Of a stretch of 64,000 bases of DNA, positions 27,301 through 36,632 are shown piece by piece. Position 1 is the first letter of the stretch. The number at the start of each line of letters is the position of its first letter. The notes beneath the pieces were generated by a model. It made no database searches. It was not told where the DNA came from and saw only the letters and a list, made by a program, of their open reading frames with translations. The translations under genes and the position numbers were made by a program. This DNA is from an uncultured Sphingorhabdus sp. (GTDB lineage: Bacteria > Pseudomonadota > Alphaproteobacteria > Sphingomonadales > Sphingomonadaceae): positions 1,032,578 to 1,096,577 of the forward strand of contig CANLOL010000001.1 of assembly GCA_947492905.1 (NCBI GenBank), read 5' to 3'.

Positions 27301-27936
27301 TCAAAAGTCTTTGGCGAATTAATCACTTTAATTGAACCAGACAAGAGATTGGGTGCAGATAATCAACTTAAGGTGCAATTACCCTATTCTAAGAAAAATT
27401 TTGGTGTGCCAAGCAATCTTCATATAATTGGCACGATGAACACGGCTGATCGCTCTATTGCTCAATTGGATAGTGCATTGCGTCGGCGCTTCACGTTTGA
27501 GGAACTTGCACCCGATACAGATGTTCAAGCATTTAAGGACGCCGAAAATGCTACGGGCATTGAATTAGGGAAAGTATTAAACAGGATTAACGAACGCATT
27601 GAATATTTCATTGATCGTGACCACCGCATAGGCCACGCATTTTTTATTGGCTGCGAAGATAAAAAAGATGTTGATGCCGTCATGCGCGATAAAATTATTC
27701 CCTTATTACAAGAATATTTTTTCTATGATTGGAAGCGTATGGCAGCTGTCTTGGGCGAGTATGATAAAGGTGGTAATTTTTTAGATGTAACAAAAATAAA
27801 TGATCCAATGGGCGAGGATAAAGCTAGAGAAAGTTGGAGCGTTAAGCGCGATTTCGAAGATGTTGATTATGATCATATCAGCGGCTCTTCTAAAAATAGC
27901 GACCAAGAAACCAATAGTGACGTATCTGTAAAGTGA
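24361..27936 (+). CDS. mcrB: McrB-type AAA+ NTPase with inserted EVE/PUA-like segment
   Basis: Motor subunit of a modification-dependent restriction system. The AAA+ core is McrB-like: Walker A GPPGTGKT at residues 694-701, Walker B VLIIDEINRAN at 969-979 and the McrB signature GTMNTADRS near 1024-1032, then ALRRRFTFEEL. Walker A and B are about 270 residues apart because a domain (about residues 800-955) is inserted; its IGDLVIISYGNKKVRAIAEI resembles the EVE/PUA fold that reads modified bases. The 690-residue N-terminal part contains further unassigned domains, probably for DNA recognition. At 1191 residues it is far longer than E. coli McrB (about 460). Its stop overlaps the mcrC start by four bases. 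AT-rich composition, unlike the type III module downstream. Confidence 0.9.
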   Translation: MREEEFKAWLEDRGATSKSGLTTRVYAIRTIEKKLGELGFDYLDLDDAWKVDEFQLIKDKISLLRSDFIDGGKDFQILMPESANPLKRLSNFKSWLGQYGQFLSTDPNRYVSADRIRHYVLENYIEPARQRGEDSIEIIVKPINDALDLNANWANVCQAMTGPKFQSLADVHPPQRYGAKKSSATRYIFKVDKADYWALNIIIEKLGQPFDRTKKIAKFELPDGRQLALDLQASQAQIWVEGQDTHFASLDLELNSYVPDAPRHSNLPSRLKHSSNDSRLVSSLKIPNGEVLNDVINIYLANDNLQINKTNLNRLKLRFLHKFPDFEKKRAFEGQSAFHREEDDYKRALIEQASILMQQKQSDEELGRAMIALLAGTTLLPSNLIDWRAQKTLDKACENNPGIIEAAAGKMLYAEDAIEAILQFVDKIWDLLSAELPSMPYAESRMIPSMLRALVDQDSIIAIRSNPTQNFYQILLDQQLFKFAPLSRSELENTNKLAKKIFAIMRDDWDWKPRDLWDVQSFIWVTCQDKLKENEMTNEELLNRFDVCEKFKQRRSEWSDEQSDAFCKMARAVHDIGLDWYHTNIPEIRFGKRELEAKKATPTFGTLILNKDAILAFSHSFDNIGSLSKHAFDQEGADAFIDVLNKNKDEILKRLSGENKREGYWPDKYGEAAIEDDESEEKPMKKAINLILYGPPGTGKTYETMKRAVELCSKIPESDRKELREQYEGLIKAKQIEFVTFHQNFAYEEFVEGMRPHTAEGGSGFSLKPESGIFRNLCTLADAARNSVPSAESLSHEHKQIFKMSLGRAGIEDEIFEDAKDNDYITLGWGGDIDWQGYKSYEAIYERWNQDFPNTHGSDSNIAQVSRFVVDMQIGDLVIISYGNKKVRAIAEIEGDYEYNPTGVPDYNHRRRVRWLKHFDDPIDASIVSHVNFSQKSCYLINKNNLNREGLSTLLPSQEDDNKSPKQFVLIIDEINRANVSKVFGELITLIEPDKRLGADNQLKVQLPYSKKNFGVPSNLHIIGTMNTADRSIAQLDSALRRRFTFEELAPDTDVQAFKDAENATGIELGKVLNRINERIEYFIDRDHRIGHAFFIGCEDKKDVDAVMRDKIIPLLQEYFFYDWKRMAAVLGEYDKGGNFLDVTKINDPMGEDKARESWSVKRDFEDVDYDHISGSSKNSDQETNSDVSVK

Positions 27937-29243
27937 CACATTTATCCATTAGTGAATGGGGAAAAGTGAAAATTGGGTTGGGTCATGAATCCTTCTCCGA
28001 TGATCAGGCCAAGGCATTATTAAGCGCAGCGAGAGAGCATCCCTGCGCCAATAAACATGGCACGAATATATTGATTGATCGGCGAACATATCTATATGCG
28101 CAGCAAGTCGTGGGTGTCATAGCGGCCAAAGGGTGTAGTTTGGAAATATTGCCCAAAGTTGATCCCAACGCAGCAGAACCGGATCAGAAGCAATCTCGCA
28201 TACAGTTGATTGAAATGCTGGATATTGCTTATAAACTTAACCTATCCGAAGGGCGTCAAAGCGCATTAGCAACACAAAATAAAACATTATTAGAGATTTT
28301 CATCCGTATCTTTGCGGATAAATTATCAGATCAGGTAAAGCGGGGTTTGGCGCGCAACTATATAGAGTGTGAAGATGATTTGCCAGCGCTGCGCGGGCGA
28401 TTAAATGTGACCCGCCAATTCACCATTAACGCGGTGCGCCCAGATCGTTTGTCTTGCCGATTTGATCAATTGGATTGCGACACGCCCTTGATGCGTATCA
28501 TGGCAGCAGCAGTAATATTTTTGAAGCGGCACAGCAAAAACCATGACACACGGCGCAAATTAAATGAATTGCATACTATGCTTGCCGATATTCCAATCAT
28601 GCCAATTTCTAAATTGCCATGGGGAAAGGTGCACATCAATCGCAGTAATTTGCGATGGGAGAATTTGTTCAATTTGGCGAAATTACTGCTTAATAAGCAA
28701 TGGCAAACAACGCGCAGTGACAGGAATGAACCCGATGGCGTTACGCTGCTTTTTCCGATGAATGATTTATTCGAAGCTTATATAGCGGCCTTGTTGCGAC
28801 GCACATTGGCGCCAAAAGGCATCGATGTTATCGAACAAGGTGGACGGAAATATTGCTTAGGTGATTATACGGGCAAACATATTGAAGATGGTACAGTTTT
28901 CCAAACAAAACCAGATATTATATTGCGGAGAGGGGGAAAAGACTTGGCGATAATTGACATCAAATGGAAACAATTATCTTCGGATATTCTCAATAAGAAA
29001 CATGGCATATCACAAAGCGATGTTTACCAACTCATGGCCTATGCGCGCATATATGATAGTAAAGAATTAATGCTATTATATCCTGAGACGCCCAATAATA
29101 AGTGCGGGACACGCAAAGATTATGGTATGGCGGCGGGACCCGAGAGATTATCTATTGCTACCATAGATATCTCTCAATCCCCTAACGAAGTACAAAAACG
29201 TCTCAAAGCGCTTTGTGAAATATATTTAGAGGCGCAGACATAA
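27933..29243 (+). CDS. mcrC: McrC-type restriction endonuclease subunit
   Basis: Nuclease partner of McrB. The 436-residue protein has the McrC layout: an N-terminal domain that contacts the AAA+ ring (LIDRRTYLYAQQVVGVI, then LEILPKVD) and a C-terminal PD-(D/E)xK nuclease with KPDIIL (D328) and AIIDIKWK (D342, K344). It uses GTG, and GTGA overlaps the mcrB stop, so the pair is translationally coupled. The family cuts DNA between modified sites with McrB as the motor. All catalytic residues are present. Confidence 0.92.
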   Translation: MTHLSISEWGKVKIGLGHESFSDDQAKALLSAAREHPCANKHGTNILIDRRTYLYAQQVVGVIAAKGCSLEILPKVDPNAAEPDQKQSRIQLIEMLDIAYKLNLSEGRQSALATQNKTLLEIFIRIFADKLSDQVKRGLARNYIECEDDLPALRGRLNVTRQFTINAVRPDRLSCRFDQLDCDTPLMRIMAAAVIFLKRHSKNHDTRRKLNELHTMLADIPIMPISKLPWGKVHINRSNLRWENLFNLAKLLLNKQWQTTRSDRNEPDGVTLLFPMNDLFEAYIAALLRRTLAPKGIDVIEQGGRKYCLGDYTGKHIEDGTVFQTKPDIILRRGGKDLAIIDIKWKQLSSDILNKKHGISQSDVYQLMAYARIYDSKELMLLYPETPNNKCGTRKDYGMAAGPERLSIATIDISQSPNEVQKRLKALCEIYLEAQT

Positions 29244-29353
29244 GAGCTTTCCCAATTTTTGAGGATTATGATTAAAGGTCAATATTTGTATCTTATCGCA
29301 TTAAAATATCGAATTTTAGACTATCTGTTAGAGAATTATGAGAGGCAATATAT

Positions 29354-29668
29354 TTGACGTATAGATCCCTATCGATTGAGAGCCATGCTAGCTGTGAAAG
29401 CGCTCATGCCCCTTATGTTCTTGGTGTTAATCTTCCTGCTATTATTTCGCTCAATGCTTATACTTTCCCCAAACGCGCCACCCAATTTGCAAAAGAGAAA
29501 GGATTAGATATTTTCTATGTTGATAATGCATGGTTAAGAATAGCGATAGATGGTCTATTGCTTAAAGAATTTTTGGCGCACGGAAGCTTAACAGAACCCA
29601 GCTATGCCGAATATATTGCAAAGATCGGTGATGATTGCTGGTATGTTATCCGCGAAGAGGAATTTTAG
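29354..29668 (+). CDS. Hypothetical small protein after McrC
   Basis: A 104-residue soluble protein, probably starting with TTG 29354 eight bases after AGAGG. It contains LPAIISLNAYTFPKRATQF and ends in DDCWYVIREEEF. No family recognised. It follows mcrC by 110 bases in the same direction and is convergent with the nuclease-helicase gene. It might be an accessory protein of the McrBC system or an unrelated small gene. Confidence 0.5.
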   Translation: MTYRSLSIESHASCESAHAPYVLGVNLPAIISLNAYTFPKRATQFAKEKGLDIFYVDNAWLRIAIDGLLLKEFLAHGSLTEPSYAEYIAKIGDDCWYVIREEEF

Positions 29669-29679
29669 CCCATTATCTT

Positions 29680-32600
29680 CTATATTGCATTATCCACTAT
29701 GTCGCAAAAGAAGTTGATTTGCTCCATCTGTTTCAAGTTTTTTACATTGGTTTGCGCAAGCTTTGGATTGCCTACCACTATCGCCAAGGCCTGCGCCCTT
29801 GAAATGGCGACATTCAACCTGTTTTTGGAAAATAGAAAATCAATACCGCGCGGACTGTCCTCGGCGTCTGATGCACACATGGAAAGAATGACTATCGGTG
29901 CTTCTTGCCCTTGGAATTTGTCAATACTGCCTACTTTAGCCGAATCTCCCAATTGCGCCTGTAATAAATTCACTTGGTAATTATAAGGCGCAACAAATAA
30001 TATGTCTTTCAATCCAATCTTTCGCTCTGTGCCATCGGGTGTGGGCCAATAAGTACTGCCGATAAGTTCCTTTGCAATAGCCGCAATTTGGGCCACTTCC
30101 TCTGGACTGCCTTGTGTATTGCCTTCATGCGATACAGGAACAAAACAGATGCCCGATTGTCGGGTGATTAACGGCCCAAGCGTTTGCACCCTATGTTTTT
30201 GGGTTGAGTCATCAGAGGACAGTTTGCTCTCATAAACTTGCCGCGAAATCAATTCGCATACATCGCTGTGCATGCGGAATGTTTTTGGCAAGAATACGCC
30301 AATATCAGGCGGGATAGTAGCATGGCCTTGAAGCAGATAATCCAAAATAGACATACCGCTTTCGCCGGGGTGACTGCCTTGAATGGGTTGGCCAAGCTGC
30401 ATTTGATCCCCCATCAAAATGATGTTGCTGCACGATTGGCTCATAGCAATCATATTGGCGACAGAGACTTGCCCCGCTTCATCAATGAACAAATAATCAA
30501 ATTCATCTTTGACATGGTCATTGCTAAAAGCCCATGCCGTTCCGCCTAAACAACAAGCCTCTTGCGGCGTAAATTGCGTAACGCTCTGCACATAATCTAC
30601 ACCATCATCATCAAAAATAGGATCATTTTTATCGCCGCCCGCTTTGACTATATCGCAATCAATGCTCTCATCTTGAGTATATTCCGCCACGCCATGCATC
30701 AAATTTATAATGGCCTTATGACTATTGGAAGAAATGCCAACACGTTTTCCTTGGCGTAATAGCTCGCCTATAATATGTTTGGCTGTATAGGTTTTTCCAG
30801 CGCCAGGTGGTCCTTGGATGCACAAATAACTATTATCTAAATTGGTCGCTGCCTGAATAATCTCGGGCAAAAGGTCAGCATCATTTTTAATGATATTGCC
30901 TGTATCGGAGCCCGCAATGCGAGGGCGCGATCGCGTCAAAAAAGCTAATATGGCGCATGGCGCAAAGTCAGTTTTTAACAAATTCTCAATGACGGATTTA
31001 ATGGCGGCTGGAATGGGATCAGGCCGAACATAATTATCGGGCAATATATTCAATCTCTTTGGCAATTCTTCTTTATAGGAAAAAGAAATTATGCCGGCGC
31101 TTGGATCAAAATCCTTGCACGTAAGCTTCATATCATCTTGGCCCAACACATAATAGCTCTTAGCCGACCCTTTGAAAGGTTGATCCATATCATAGTTATA
31201 TTCATAAATATAATTGCGAGAACGCGGTGTGGGGAGATAAGGTTTAGTTGATGTGCGGGTTAAACCTGCGAGACAATCCATATCATCATAAAGCTCAATT
31301 TCCGTCCAACCCAATCTTTCAAACAACCGCCACCATGTTGGTTTATTTTCGCGGCGATGAAATTCTAAGGACCATGCCAATATTTCTAATAAGGCAGATT
31401 TTTTTTCGTCTGAAGTCTCTTCAGATAGATTGAGTAACCGATCTCTCAATTGCGTGACGGCCGTCACTTCTTCAGGGATTTCTTTTTCACCCTCGCTTTC
31501 GGGTAATATGCACGAAATTGCATTTTCACTTTGCTCATTGCGCAACCATTGAGTTAGCTCGTGGGTGCTATCGCAATCATCAATATTATAATCTCTGATT
31601 GAATTTAGCACGTCTGAGGTTTCCCAAGTCATACCGTCTGGATTTTCGCGCCAATTTTCATAAACGACTATGCTCTCGCCGCCTGATGCGACATCGGTTT
31701 CACGCGCTGATCGGTATATATGCTCAACATTTTTGATGGAGTAACGCGGCTCGCCAATCATTATTCCGTGACGCACTACGTTATAAAGATCTACAAAAAC
31801 CTTGTTGCGCAGGAGATTATCAACTTTTTCTTCGCAAACGCCATAGCGGCCCATTAATTTGCGAATGGCAGCAATCTCATAATTTGCATAATGATATATA
31901 TGCATGGTTGGATCTTCAATCCAAAGATCGTAAATCCAATCTATAAATTCAATGAATATCTTTTTTTCTTGGCTGTGGTCATGCGCCCAAAACTCTTTGA
32001 AATGCTTGGCACCATTTTTATCAAAATATATATTGCCCCATAGATATTCGAGCCCTCCTTCAATATGGGGATAACCCTCAATATCAAAAAATACGTCATT
32101 GGCGCTGTGCGGCGGTAATATGGCTAAACCGCGCTGCGCGCCCTCTTCATGCGATAATATGATATAGTCTGGCTTTTCTTTGCTCCGAGACTCTATTTGC
32201 AATTTAGCTTGCGCTTTAGCGCGTTGGAACACATCCTTATTCATATTGGGAATAGTGGTCAGCTTGCTGTCAGCTAAGCCTTGCATGGTTTGAATGCCCG
32301 CTTTTTCAAAACTATTTACCTGCGAACGCGATATATTGGCCACCAGGGATAGATGATCTAGTTCAACCAATTGCTTATGCGCTAAATCACTCCAGCGGCC
32401 ATAATTTTTGCTTATATTTGGATTGGGGAGCTCTGTTGGTGGCGATTCATGAAACGCCAGAAAAGCCGATTTCAAACTTCTATAATAAGCAAAATAATTA
32501 TCTACATTCAGCTTGGCTTTCGTTTTATCTCCAAGCACAATAACCATCTGTTTGGGGCGAACACCTTGGATGGCTTCGAGCATTTCGATGTAACAGCATA

Positions 32601-33060
32601 GCTGTATTGCAAAATAAGGTTTTAGCTTTTTGGATAATTTGGTGTCCCAAACCTCATAATGATAATCCCCAAAATTTGAGGCGCCATCTACTTTTACAAG
32701 ATAATCCGTAAACCCGCCAAACTGCCCCAAAGACAAATAGCCTTGTGTAATGACCTCTTGTCCAGCTTTCATAGCTTCCAAAGTTGCGTCAAAAGTCTGC
32801 TCAGGGCTTGCACGTTTGGTTTCTAATACATCCTTGCCTTCATTCTTTAGCTGCTGCGTGAAGGCATCTTCATGATCATAGCCTTTTTGCTGGAGGCTTG
32901 CCAAAACCACATCTTCTGAATCCATCAATTCAGCTATAGCGGTATCTTCAAGCTTTAACCGTTCCATCGCCGATGCATATTCTGACTCCATAAAAGTAAT
33001 CAGATCCGATGGTGAGAATATAAGTTGGCCAGAGGATAAATACATATCCTTATAAAGCAC
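29680..33060 (-). CDS. TM0106-family RecB-like nuclease fused to RNase-H-like domain and SF1 helicase
   Basis: A 1126-residue multi-domain DNA-processing enzyme. The N-terminal Cas4/RecB-like nuclease shows GGFTDYLVK (D119) and YEVWDTK (D139, K141) with a following IQLCCY (Q153, Y157). A YprB-type RNase-H domain follows (VFFDIEGYPHIEGG, later NYEIAAIRKLMGRYG). The last 400 residues form a superfamily 1 (Dna2/UPF1-like) helicase: Walker A QGPPGAGKTYTA near residue 749, DYLFIDEAGQ near 853, then GSIDKFQGQEA and RLNVAISRAQ. The cysteine that usually follows the start of this nuclease for an iron-sulfur cluster is not seen near SPSDLITFMESEY. It is divergent from the SNF2 helicase operon. A defence role is likely from context. 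Confidence 0.88.
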   Translation of the reverse strand: MLYKDMYLSSGQLIFSPSDLITFMESEYASAMERLKLEDTAIAELMDSEDVVLASLQQKGYDHEDAFTQQLKNEGKDVLETKRASPEQTFDATLEAMKAGQEVITQGYLSLGQFGGFTDYLVKVDGASNFGDYHYEVWDTKLSKKLKPYFAIQLCCYIEMLEAIQGVRPKQMVIVLGDKTKAKLNVDNYFAYYRSLKSAFLAFHESPPTELPNPNISKNYGRWSDLAHKQLVELDHLSLVANISRSQVNSFEKAGIQTMQGLADSKLTTIPNMNKDVFQRAKAQAKLQIESRSKEKPDYIILSHEEGAQRGLAILPPHSANDVFFDIEGYPHIEGGLEYLWGNIYFDKNGAKHFKEFWAHDHSQEKKIFIEFIDWIYDLWIEDPTMHIYHYANYEIAAIRKLMGRYGVCEEKVDNLLRNKVFVDLYNVVRHGIMIGEPRYSIKNVEHIYRSARETDVASGGESIVVYENWRENPDGMTWETSDVLNSIRDYNIDDCDSTHELTQWLRNEQSENAISCILPESEGEKEIPEEVTAVTQLRDRLLNLSEETSDEKKSALLEILAWSLEFHRRENKPTWWRLFERLGWTEIELYDDMDCLAGLTRTSTKPYLPTPRSRNYIYEYNYDMDQPFKGSAKSYYVLGQDDMKLTCKDFDPSAGIISFSYKEELPKRLNILPDNYVRPDPIPAAIKSVIENLLKTDFAPCAILAFLTRSRPRIAGSDTGNIIKNDADLLPEIIQAATNLDNSYLCIQGPPGAGKTYTAKHIIGELLRQGKRVGISSNSHKAIINLMHGVAEYTQDESIDCDIVKAGGDKNDPIFDDDGVDYVQSVTQFTPQEACCLGGTAWAFSNDHVKDEFDYLFIDEAGQVSVANMIAMSQSCSNIILMGDQMQLGQPIQGSHPGESGMSILDYLLQGHATIPPDIGVFLPKTFRMHSDVCELISRQVYESKLSSDDSTQKHRVQTLGPLITRQSGICFVPVSHEGNTQGSPEEVAQIAAIAKELIGSTYWPTPDGTERKIGLKDILFVAPYNYQVNLLQAQLGDSAKVGSIDKFQGQEAPIVILSMCASDAEDSPRGIDFLFSKNRLNVAISRAQALAIVVGNPKLAQTNVKNLKQMEQINFFCDIVDNAI

Positions 33061-33440
33061 GAATTGTTATGGATACACAACCCGTTCAAATTGTTGAAAG
33101 ATATTCAGACGTAAATTCTAACTATATTCATTCGATAGTGTCACATTAATTTTGCGAAGGCACTAGTCGCGATCAACAGCAGAAAATATGTAGATATTTT
33201 AACGGATTTCCAACAGCTGTATTTATCGTCCCTCAGCTGCTTGAAGTAAGGGTGATTGATAAGGTGATGATGGTGTTCCGAAGCAGGGCAGGCAATAACA
33301 GCTAACTGTATTTGACCGCATAAAGTTAATGTGACAATATCATAATTTCACGATCCACACTGAAATACTTTGCTATAATCTCTTGCAAGAAAAATCAAAG
33401 ATAACGCAGACTAAAACCTAATGACGAAAGCCGCAATAGT
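33061..33440. other. Divergent intergenic region carrying a MITE-like element and a promoter
   Basis: A 380-base gap between two divergent large operons. It contains the 198-base inverted-repeat element described separately (33139-33336) and, to its right, a good -10 hexamer TATAAT at 33374-33379, about 60 bases ahead of the SNF2 helicase gene. The promoter for the minus-strand nuclease-helicase should lie in the first 80 bases; no clear hexamers seen there. Confidence 0.55.
33139..33336. mobile_element. 198-base MITE-like element with 11-base perfect terminal inverted repeats
   Basis: TGTCACATTAA at 33139-33149 is repeated in inverted form as TTAATGTGACA at 33326-33336. The similarity extends a few bases inwards (TGTCACATTAAyTTT). 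The right end is identical over 15 bases to 11386-11400, so it belongs to a repeated family. The interior encodes no transposase; it has one start-less open frame on the plus strand, about 58 codons. No convincing target-site duplication is visible. TG...CA ends fit many transposable elements, so a non-autonomous IS derivative is the best reading. Confidence 0.55.
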
Positions 33441-36400
33441 ATGCTGTTAGACAATAAAAATCATGGTAAAGTCATTGATGAATTGAAACTACATCTCGCG
33501 AAAGATGCTCGATTGTCGATTTTGACAGGTGTCTTCTCGGTGTTCGGCTTTTCAGCCTTGAGAGCAGAGCTTGAAAAAATCGAGAACCTTCGAATGCTAT
33601 TGTCGGATGAATGCTCAGTGGCTATATCTAAGTTAGCAGGCAGCTTGGGCGAAGTTGATATTAAGAATAATCTTGATTTGCAGAGAGTCTCGAAAGAATG
33701 TGCTGATTGGGTTCGTAAACGGGTAGATGTGCGAAGCCTCTCAGATACGCCAATAGCTCAAAACTTATTTCACATCGAAAAACCGGATGAAACGTCCATT
33801 GCCATTTGCGGTACGTCCGCTTTTACGGCTGAAGGTTTAGGAATTGTTCGATCCGAGAGCTTTACCATGAACACGATTGTTAGTGAGCCTGAAGCAACCA
33901 AGCAGTTGTTGGGCTGGTTTGAAACAATCTGGAGCGATCCAACGGTTATTAATAAGGTCAAAGAAGAGCTTCTTGCCTCACTTGATCAATTGGCTTCGGA
34001 TCAGCTAGCCAACCTTGTTTACTTTATCTCGCTTTTCCAGATTTTCAGGGATTTTCTAGAAGAAATCGACGAAGATAATATCATCAAGTCCAAGACTGGT
34101 TTCAAAGATACATTGGTTTGGAACAAACTCTATAAATTTCAGAAAGATGGCGTTTTGGGAGCGATTGACAAACTGGAGCGATATAACGGCTGCATCATTG
34201 CCGATAGTGTAGGCTTGGGTAAAACATTCGAGGCGCTGGCAGTCATCAAATATTACGAGCTGCGCAATGACCGAGTGCTTGTACTGGCTCCAAAAAAGCT
34301 GCGTGAAAACTGGACGGTTTACACAATCAACGACAAACGCAATTTGCTGGCAGGCGACCGTTTCAATTATGATGTGCTTAACCATACTGATTTAAGTCGG
34401 GAAACTGGACAATCAGGTGAGATCAATCTTGAAACGCTCAACTGGAGTAACTATGATCTAATCGTTATCGATGAATCTCATAATTTTCGAAACAACAATC
34501 CGCGCAAAGATGGCGTGACACGTTACCAGCGCTTGATGGAAGAGGTCATCCGCAAGGGGGTTCGGACGAAGGTGCTTATGCTATCGGCAACGCCGGTAAA
34601 TAATCGACTGAATGACCTTAAAAACCAAGTAGCTTTTATAACAGAAGGTCGCGATAAGGCACTTGATTATGTAGGCATTCCCAGTATCGAAGTGACATTG
34701 CGGCGGGCGCAGGCACAGTTCAATAATTGGCTGAAATTGCCGGAAGAAAGCCGCAACACTGAAAATCTGCTTGAGAGCCTCAATTTCGGCTATTTCAAAC
34801 TTCTCGATCTATTGACCATTGCTCGCTCTAGGCGGCACATTGAAAAATATTATGACACGGCGGAAATTGGTAAGTTTCCTGAGCGATTGAAGCCGCAGAA
34901 TATAAAATCTGACATCGATAAGGATGGCGAGTTTCCACCGCTTAAAGATATCAACAGATCAATCAAGAAACTGTCATTGGCTGCCTACGCCCCGCTCGAT
35001 TATGTGAGGGGCGACAAGCAGGATGAATATAGCCGTAAATATGATCAGCAGGTCAAAGGCGGCAAATCGACCCTGAAACAGGTGGACCGCGAACGCAGCC
35101 TTATCCATTTGATGCGGGTTAATATGCTGAAACGAATGGAAAGCTCCATTCATTCTTTTGCGCTCACTGTTGAAAAAACCCATGCGCAGGTCGGCGGCCT
35201 ACTCGAAAAATTTGACGCTCACGAGGCGCAGGAAATTGAGGAAATATCCATCGGGGATATTGAAACCGATTCCGGTGAAATGGATGACTTGATGGTGGGC
35301 CGTAAAGTGATGGTGCTTATCCAAGATTTAGACATTGTTCGTATGCGTCAAGATTTGGCTGCAGATCATGCTCTGCTCGGTTATCTGCTCGACGAGGCTC
35401 GGCAAATCTCAGCTGAGGATGATGCCAAGCTACAAAAGCTGAAGGACACGATTGCAGCCAAGCTTGCTGAGCCGATCAATCCCGACAACAAAAAGGTTGT
35501 GGTATTCACGGCATTTTCCGACACGGCGGAATATCTCTATCGGCATATCCACAATTGGGCGTTGGAGCAATATGGCCTGCATTGCGCTTTGGTGACGGGT
35601 AGCGGAACCAACAAATGCACTATTGACGGCTTGTCAAGGAATTTGAACAGCATCTTGACTAATTTCTCACCAATCTCAAAGGAGCGGGACAAGGTTGATC
35701 CCGACGCCACCACTGATATTGATATACTGATTGCCACCGACTGCATCTCCGAAGGGCAAAACCTTCAAGATTGCGATATGCTGGTCAATTACGACATTCA
35801 TTGGAACCCTGTTCGCATCATCCAGCGGTTTGGCCGTGTTGACCGGCTTGGCTCCAAAAACGATGCGATCCAGCTGACCAATTTCTGGCCCAATATGGAG
35901 TTGGATGAATATATCAATCTGGAGGCCCGCGTCAGCGGTCGCATGGTGCTGCTCGATATCTCAGCAACCGGCGAAGAAAACGTCATCGACTATGACGAAA
36001 CCAAGCAGATGAATGACTTGGAATATCGCCGCAAACAGATGCAACAGCTTCAGGATGCGGTAGTCGATTTGGAGGATATGGACGGCAATGTGTCGATCAC
36101 CGACATGACGCTGAATGATTTCCGCATGGACCTGTCTGGGTTTATGAGAGATAATCTTACTATGCTAGAGGAAATGCCAACTGGCCTTCGCGCCAGCATA
36201 TCCACCAGCTTTGCCGATGCAGTGCCCGGGGCGATATTCTGCCTGCGCGATACCAAGGGCAAGGTCCGCACTGAAGACAGCTATGCGCTGGCCCCGCATT
36301 ACATAATTTATGTCGCAGATAGCGGCGAGATTGTGTTCAACCACCTTCAAGCGAAAAAGAGCCTAGATATCTTCAAAAAGCTGGCGGCCACGGCGTCCGA

Positions 36401-36632
36401 TCTGGATCAGCCAGCTATTGCAGCGGTCAACGCTGAAACCAAAAATGGCCGCGACATGGCGCATTATCGCAGCTTGCTGGACCGGGCGGTTGAAAGCATT
36501 ATCGGTAAGACCGAAGAAAAAGGCGTCGAAAGCCTATTCACGCGCGGCGGCACTGCGCTGACCAAGGACCATCTTAAAGGCGGTAATAATTTTGAGGTTG
36601 TCACCTTCTTAATCATCAAAGCGGCTTCATGA
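33441..36632 (+). CDS. SNF2/SWI2-type helicase, first gene of a type III R-M-like operon
   Basis: A 1063-residue superfamily 2 ATPase. Motif I is DSVGLGKTFEA near residue 255, motif II VIDESHNFR near 343, motif III LMLSATPVNNR near 382; the C-terminal RecA-like domain has VVFTAFSDTAEYLY, then ATDCISEGQNLQDCD and QRFGRVDRLGS (motif VI). The first 230 residues have no known domain, and the C-terminal 200 residues are unassigned. Its ATGA junction overlaps the DUF4391 gene. The four genes 33441-42330 share higher GC than the McrBC block, consistent with acquisition as a unit. A DNA translocase in defence is the likely role. Confidence 0.9.
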   Translation: MLLDNKNHGKVIDELKLHLAKDARLSILTGVFSVFGFSALRAELEKIENLRMLLSDECSVAISKLAGSLGEVDIKNNLDLQRVSKECADWVRKRVDVRSLSDTPIAQNLFHIEKPDETSIAICGTSAFTAEGLGIVRSESFTMNTIVSEPEATKQLLGWFETIWSDPTVINKVKEELLASLDQLASDQLANLVYFISLFQIFRDFLEEIDEDNIIKSKTGFKDTLVWNKLYKFQKDGVLGAIDKLERYNGCIIADSVGLGKTFEALAVIKYYELRNDRVLVLAPKKLRENWTVYTINDKRNLLAGDRFNYDVLNHTDLSRETGQSGEINLETLNWSNYDLIVIDESHNFRNNNPRKDGVTRYQRLMEEVIRKGVRTKVLMLSATPVNNRLNDLKNQVAFITEGRDKALDYVGIPSIEVTLRRAQAQFNNWLKLPEESRNTENLLESLNFGYFKLLDLLTIARSRRHIEKYYDTAEIGKFPERLKPQNIKSDIDKDGEFPPLKDINRSIKKLSLAAYAPLDYVRGDKQDEYSRKYDQQVKGGKSTLKQVDRERSLIHLMRVNMLKRMESSIHSFALTVEKTHAQVGGLLEKFDAHEAQEIEEISIGDIETDSGEMDDLMVGRKVMVLIQDLDIVRMRQDLAADHALLGYLLDEARQISAEDDAKLQKLKDTIAAKLAEPINPDNKKVVVFTAFSDTAEYLYRHIHNWALEQYGLHCALVTGSGTNKCTIDGLSRNLNSILTNFSPISKERDKVDPDATTDIDILIATDCISEGQNLQDCDMLVNYDIHWNPVRIIQRFGRVDRLGSKNDAIQLTNFWPNMELDEYINLEARVSGRMVLLDISATGEENVIDYDETKQMNDLEYRRKQMQQLQDAVVDLEDMDGNVSITDMTLNDFRMDLSGFMRDNLTMLEEMPTGLRASISTSFADAVPGAIFCLRDTKGKVRTEDSYALAPHYIIYVADSGEIVFNHLQAKKSLDIFKKLAATASDLDQPAIAAVNAETKNGRDMAHYRSLLDRAVESIIGKTEEKGVESLFTRGGTALTKDHLKGGNNFEVVTFLIIKAAS

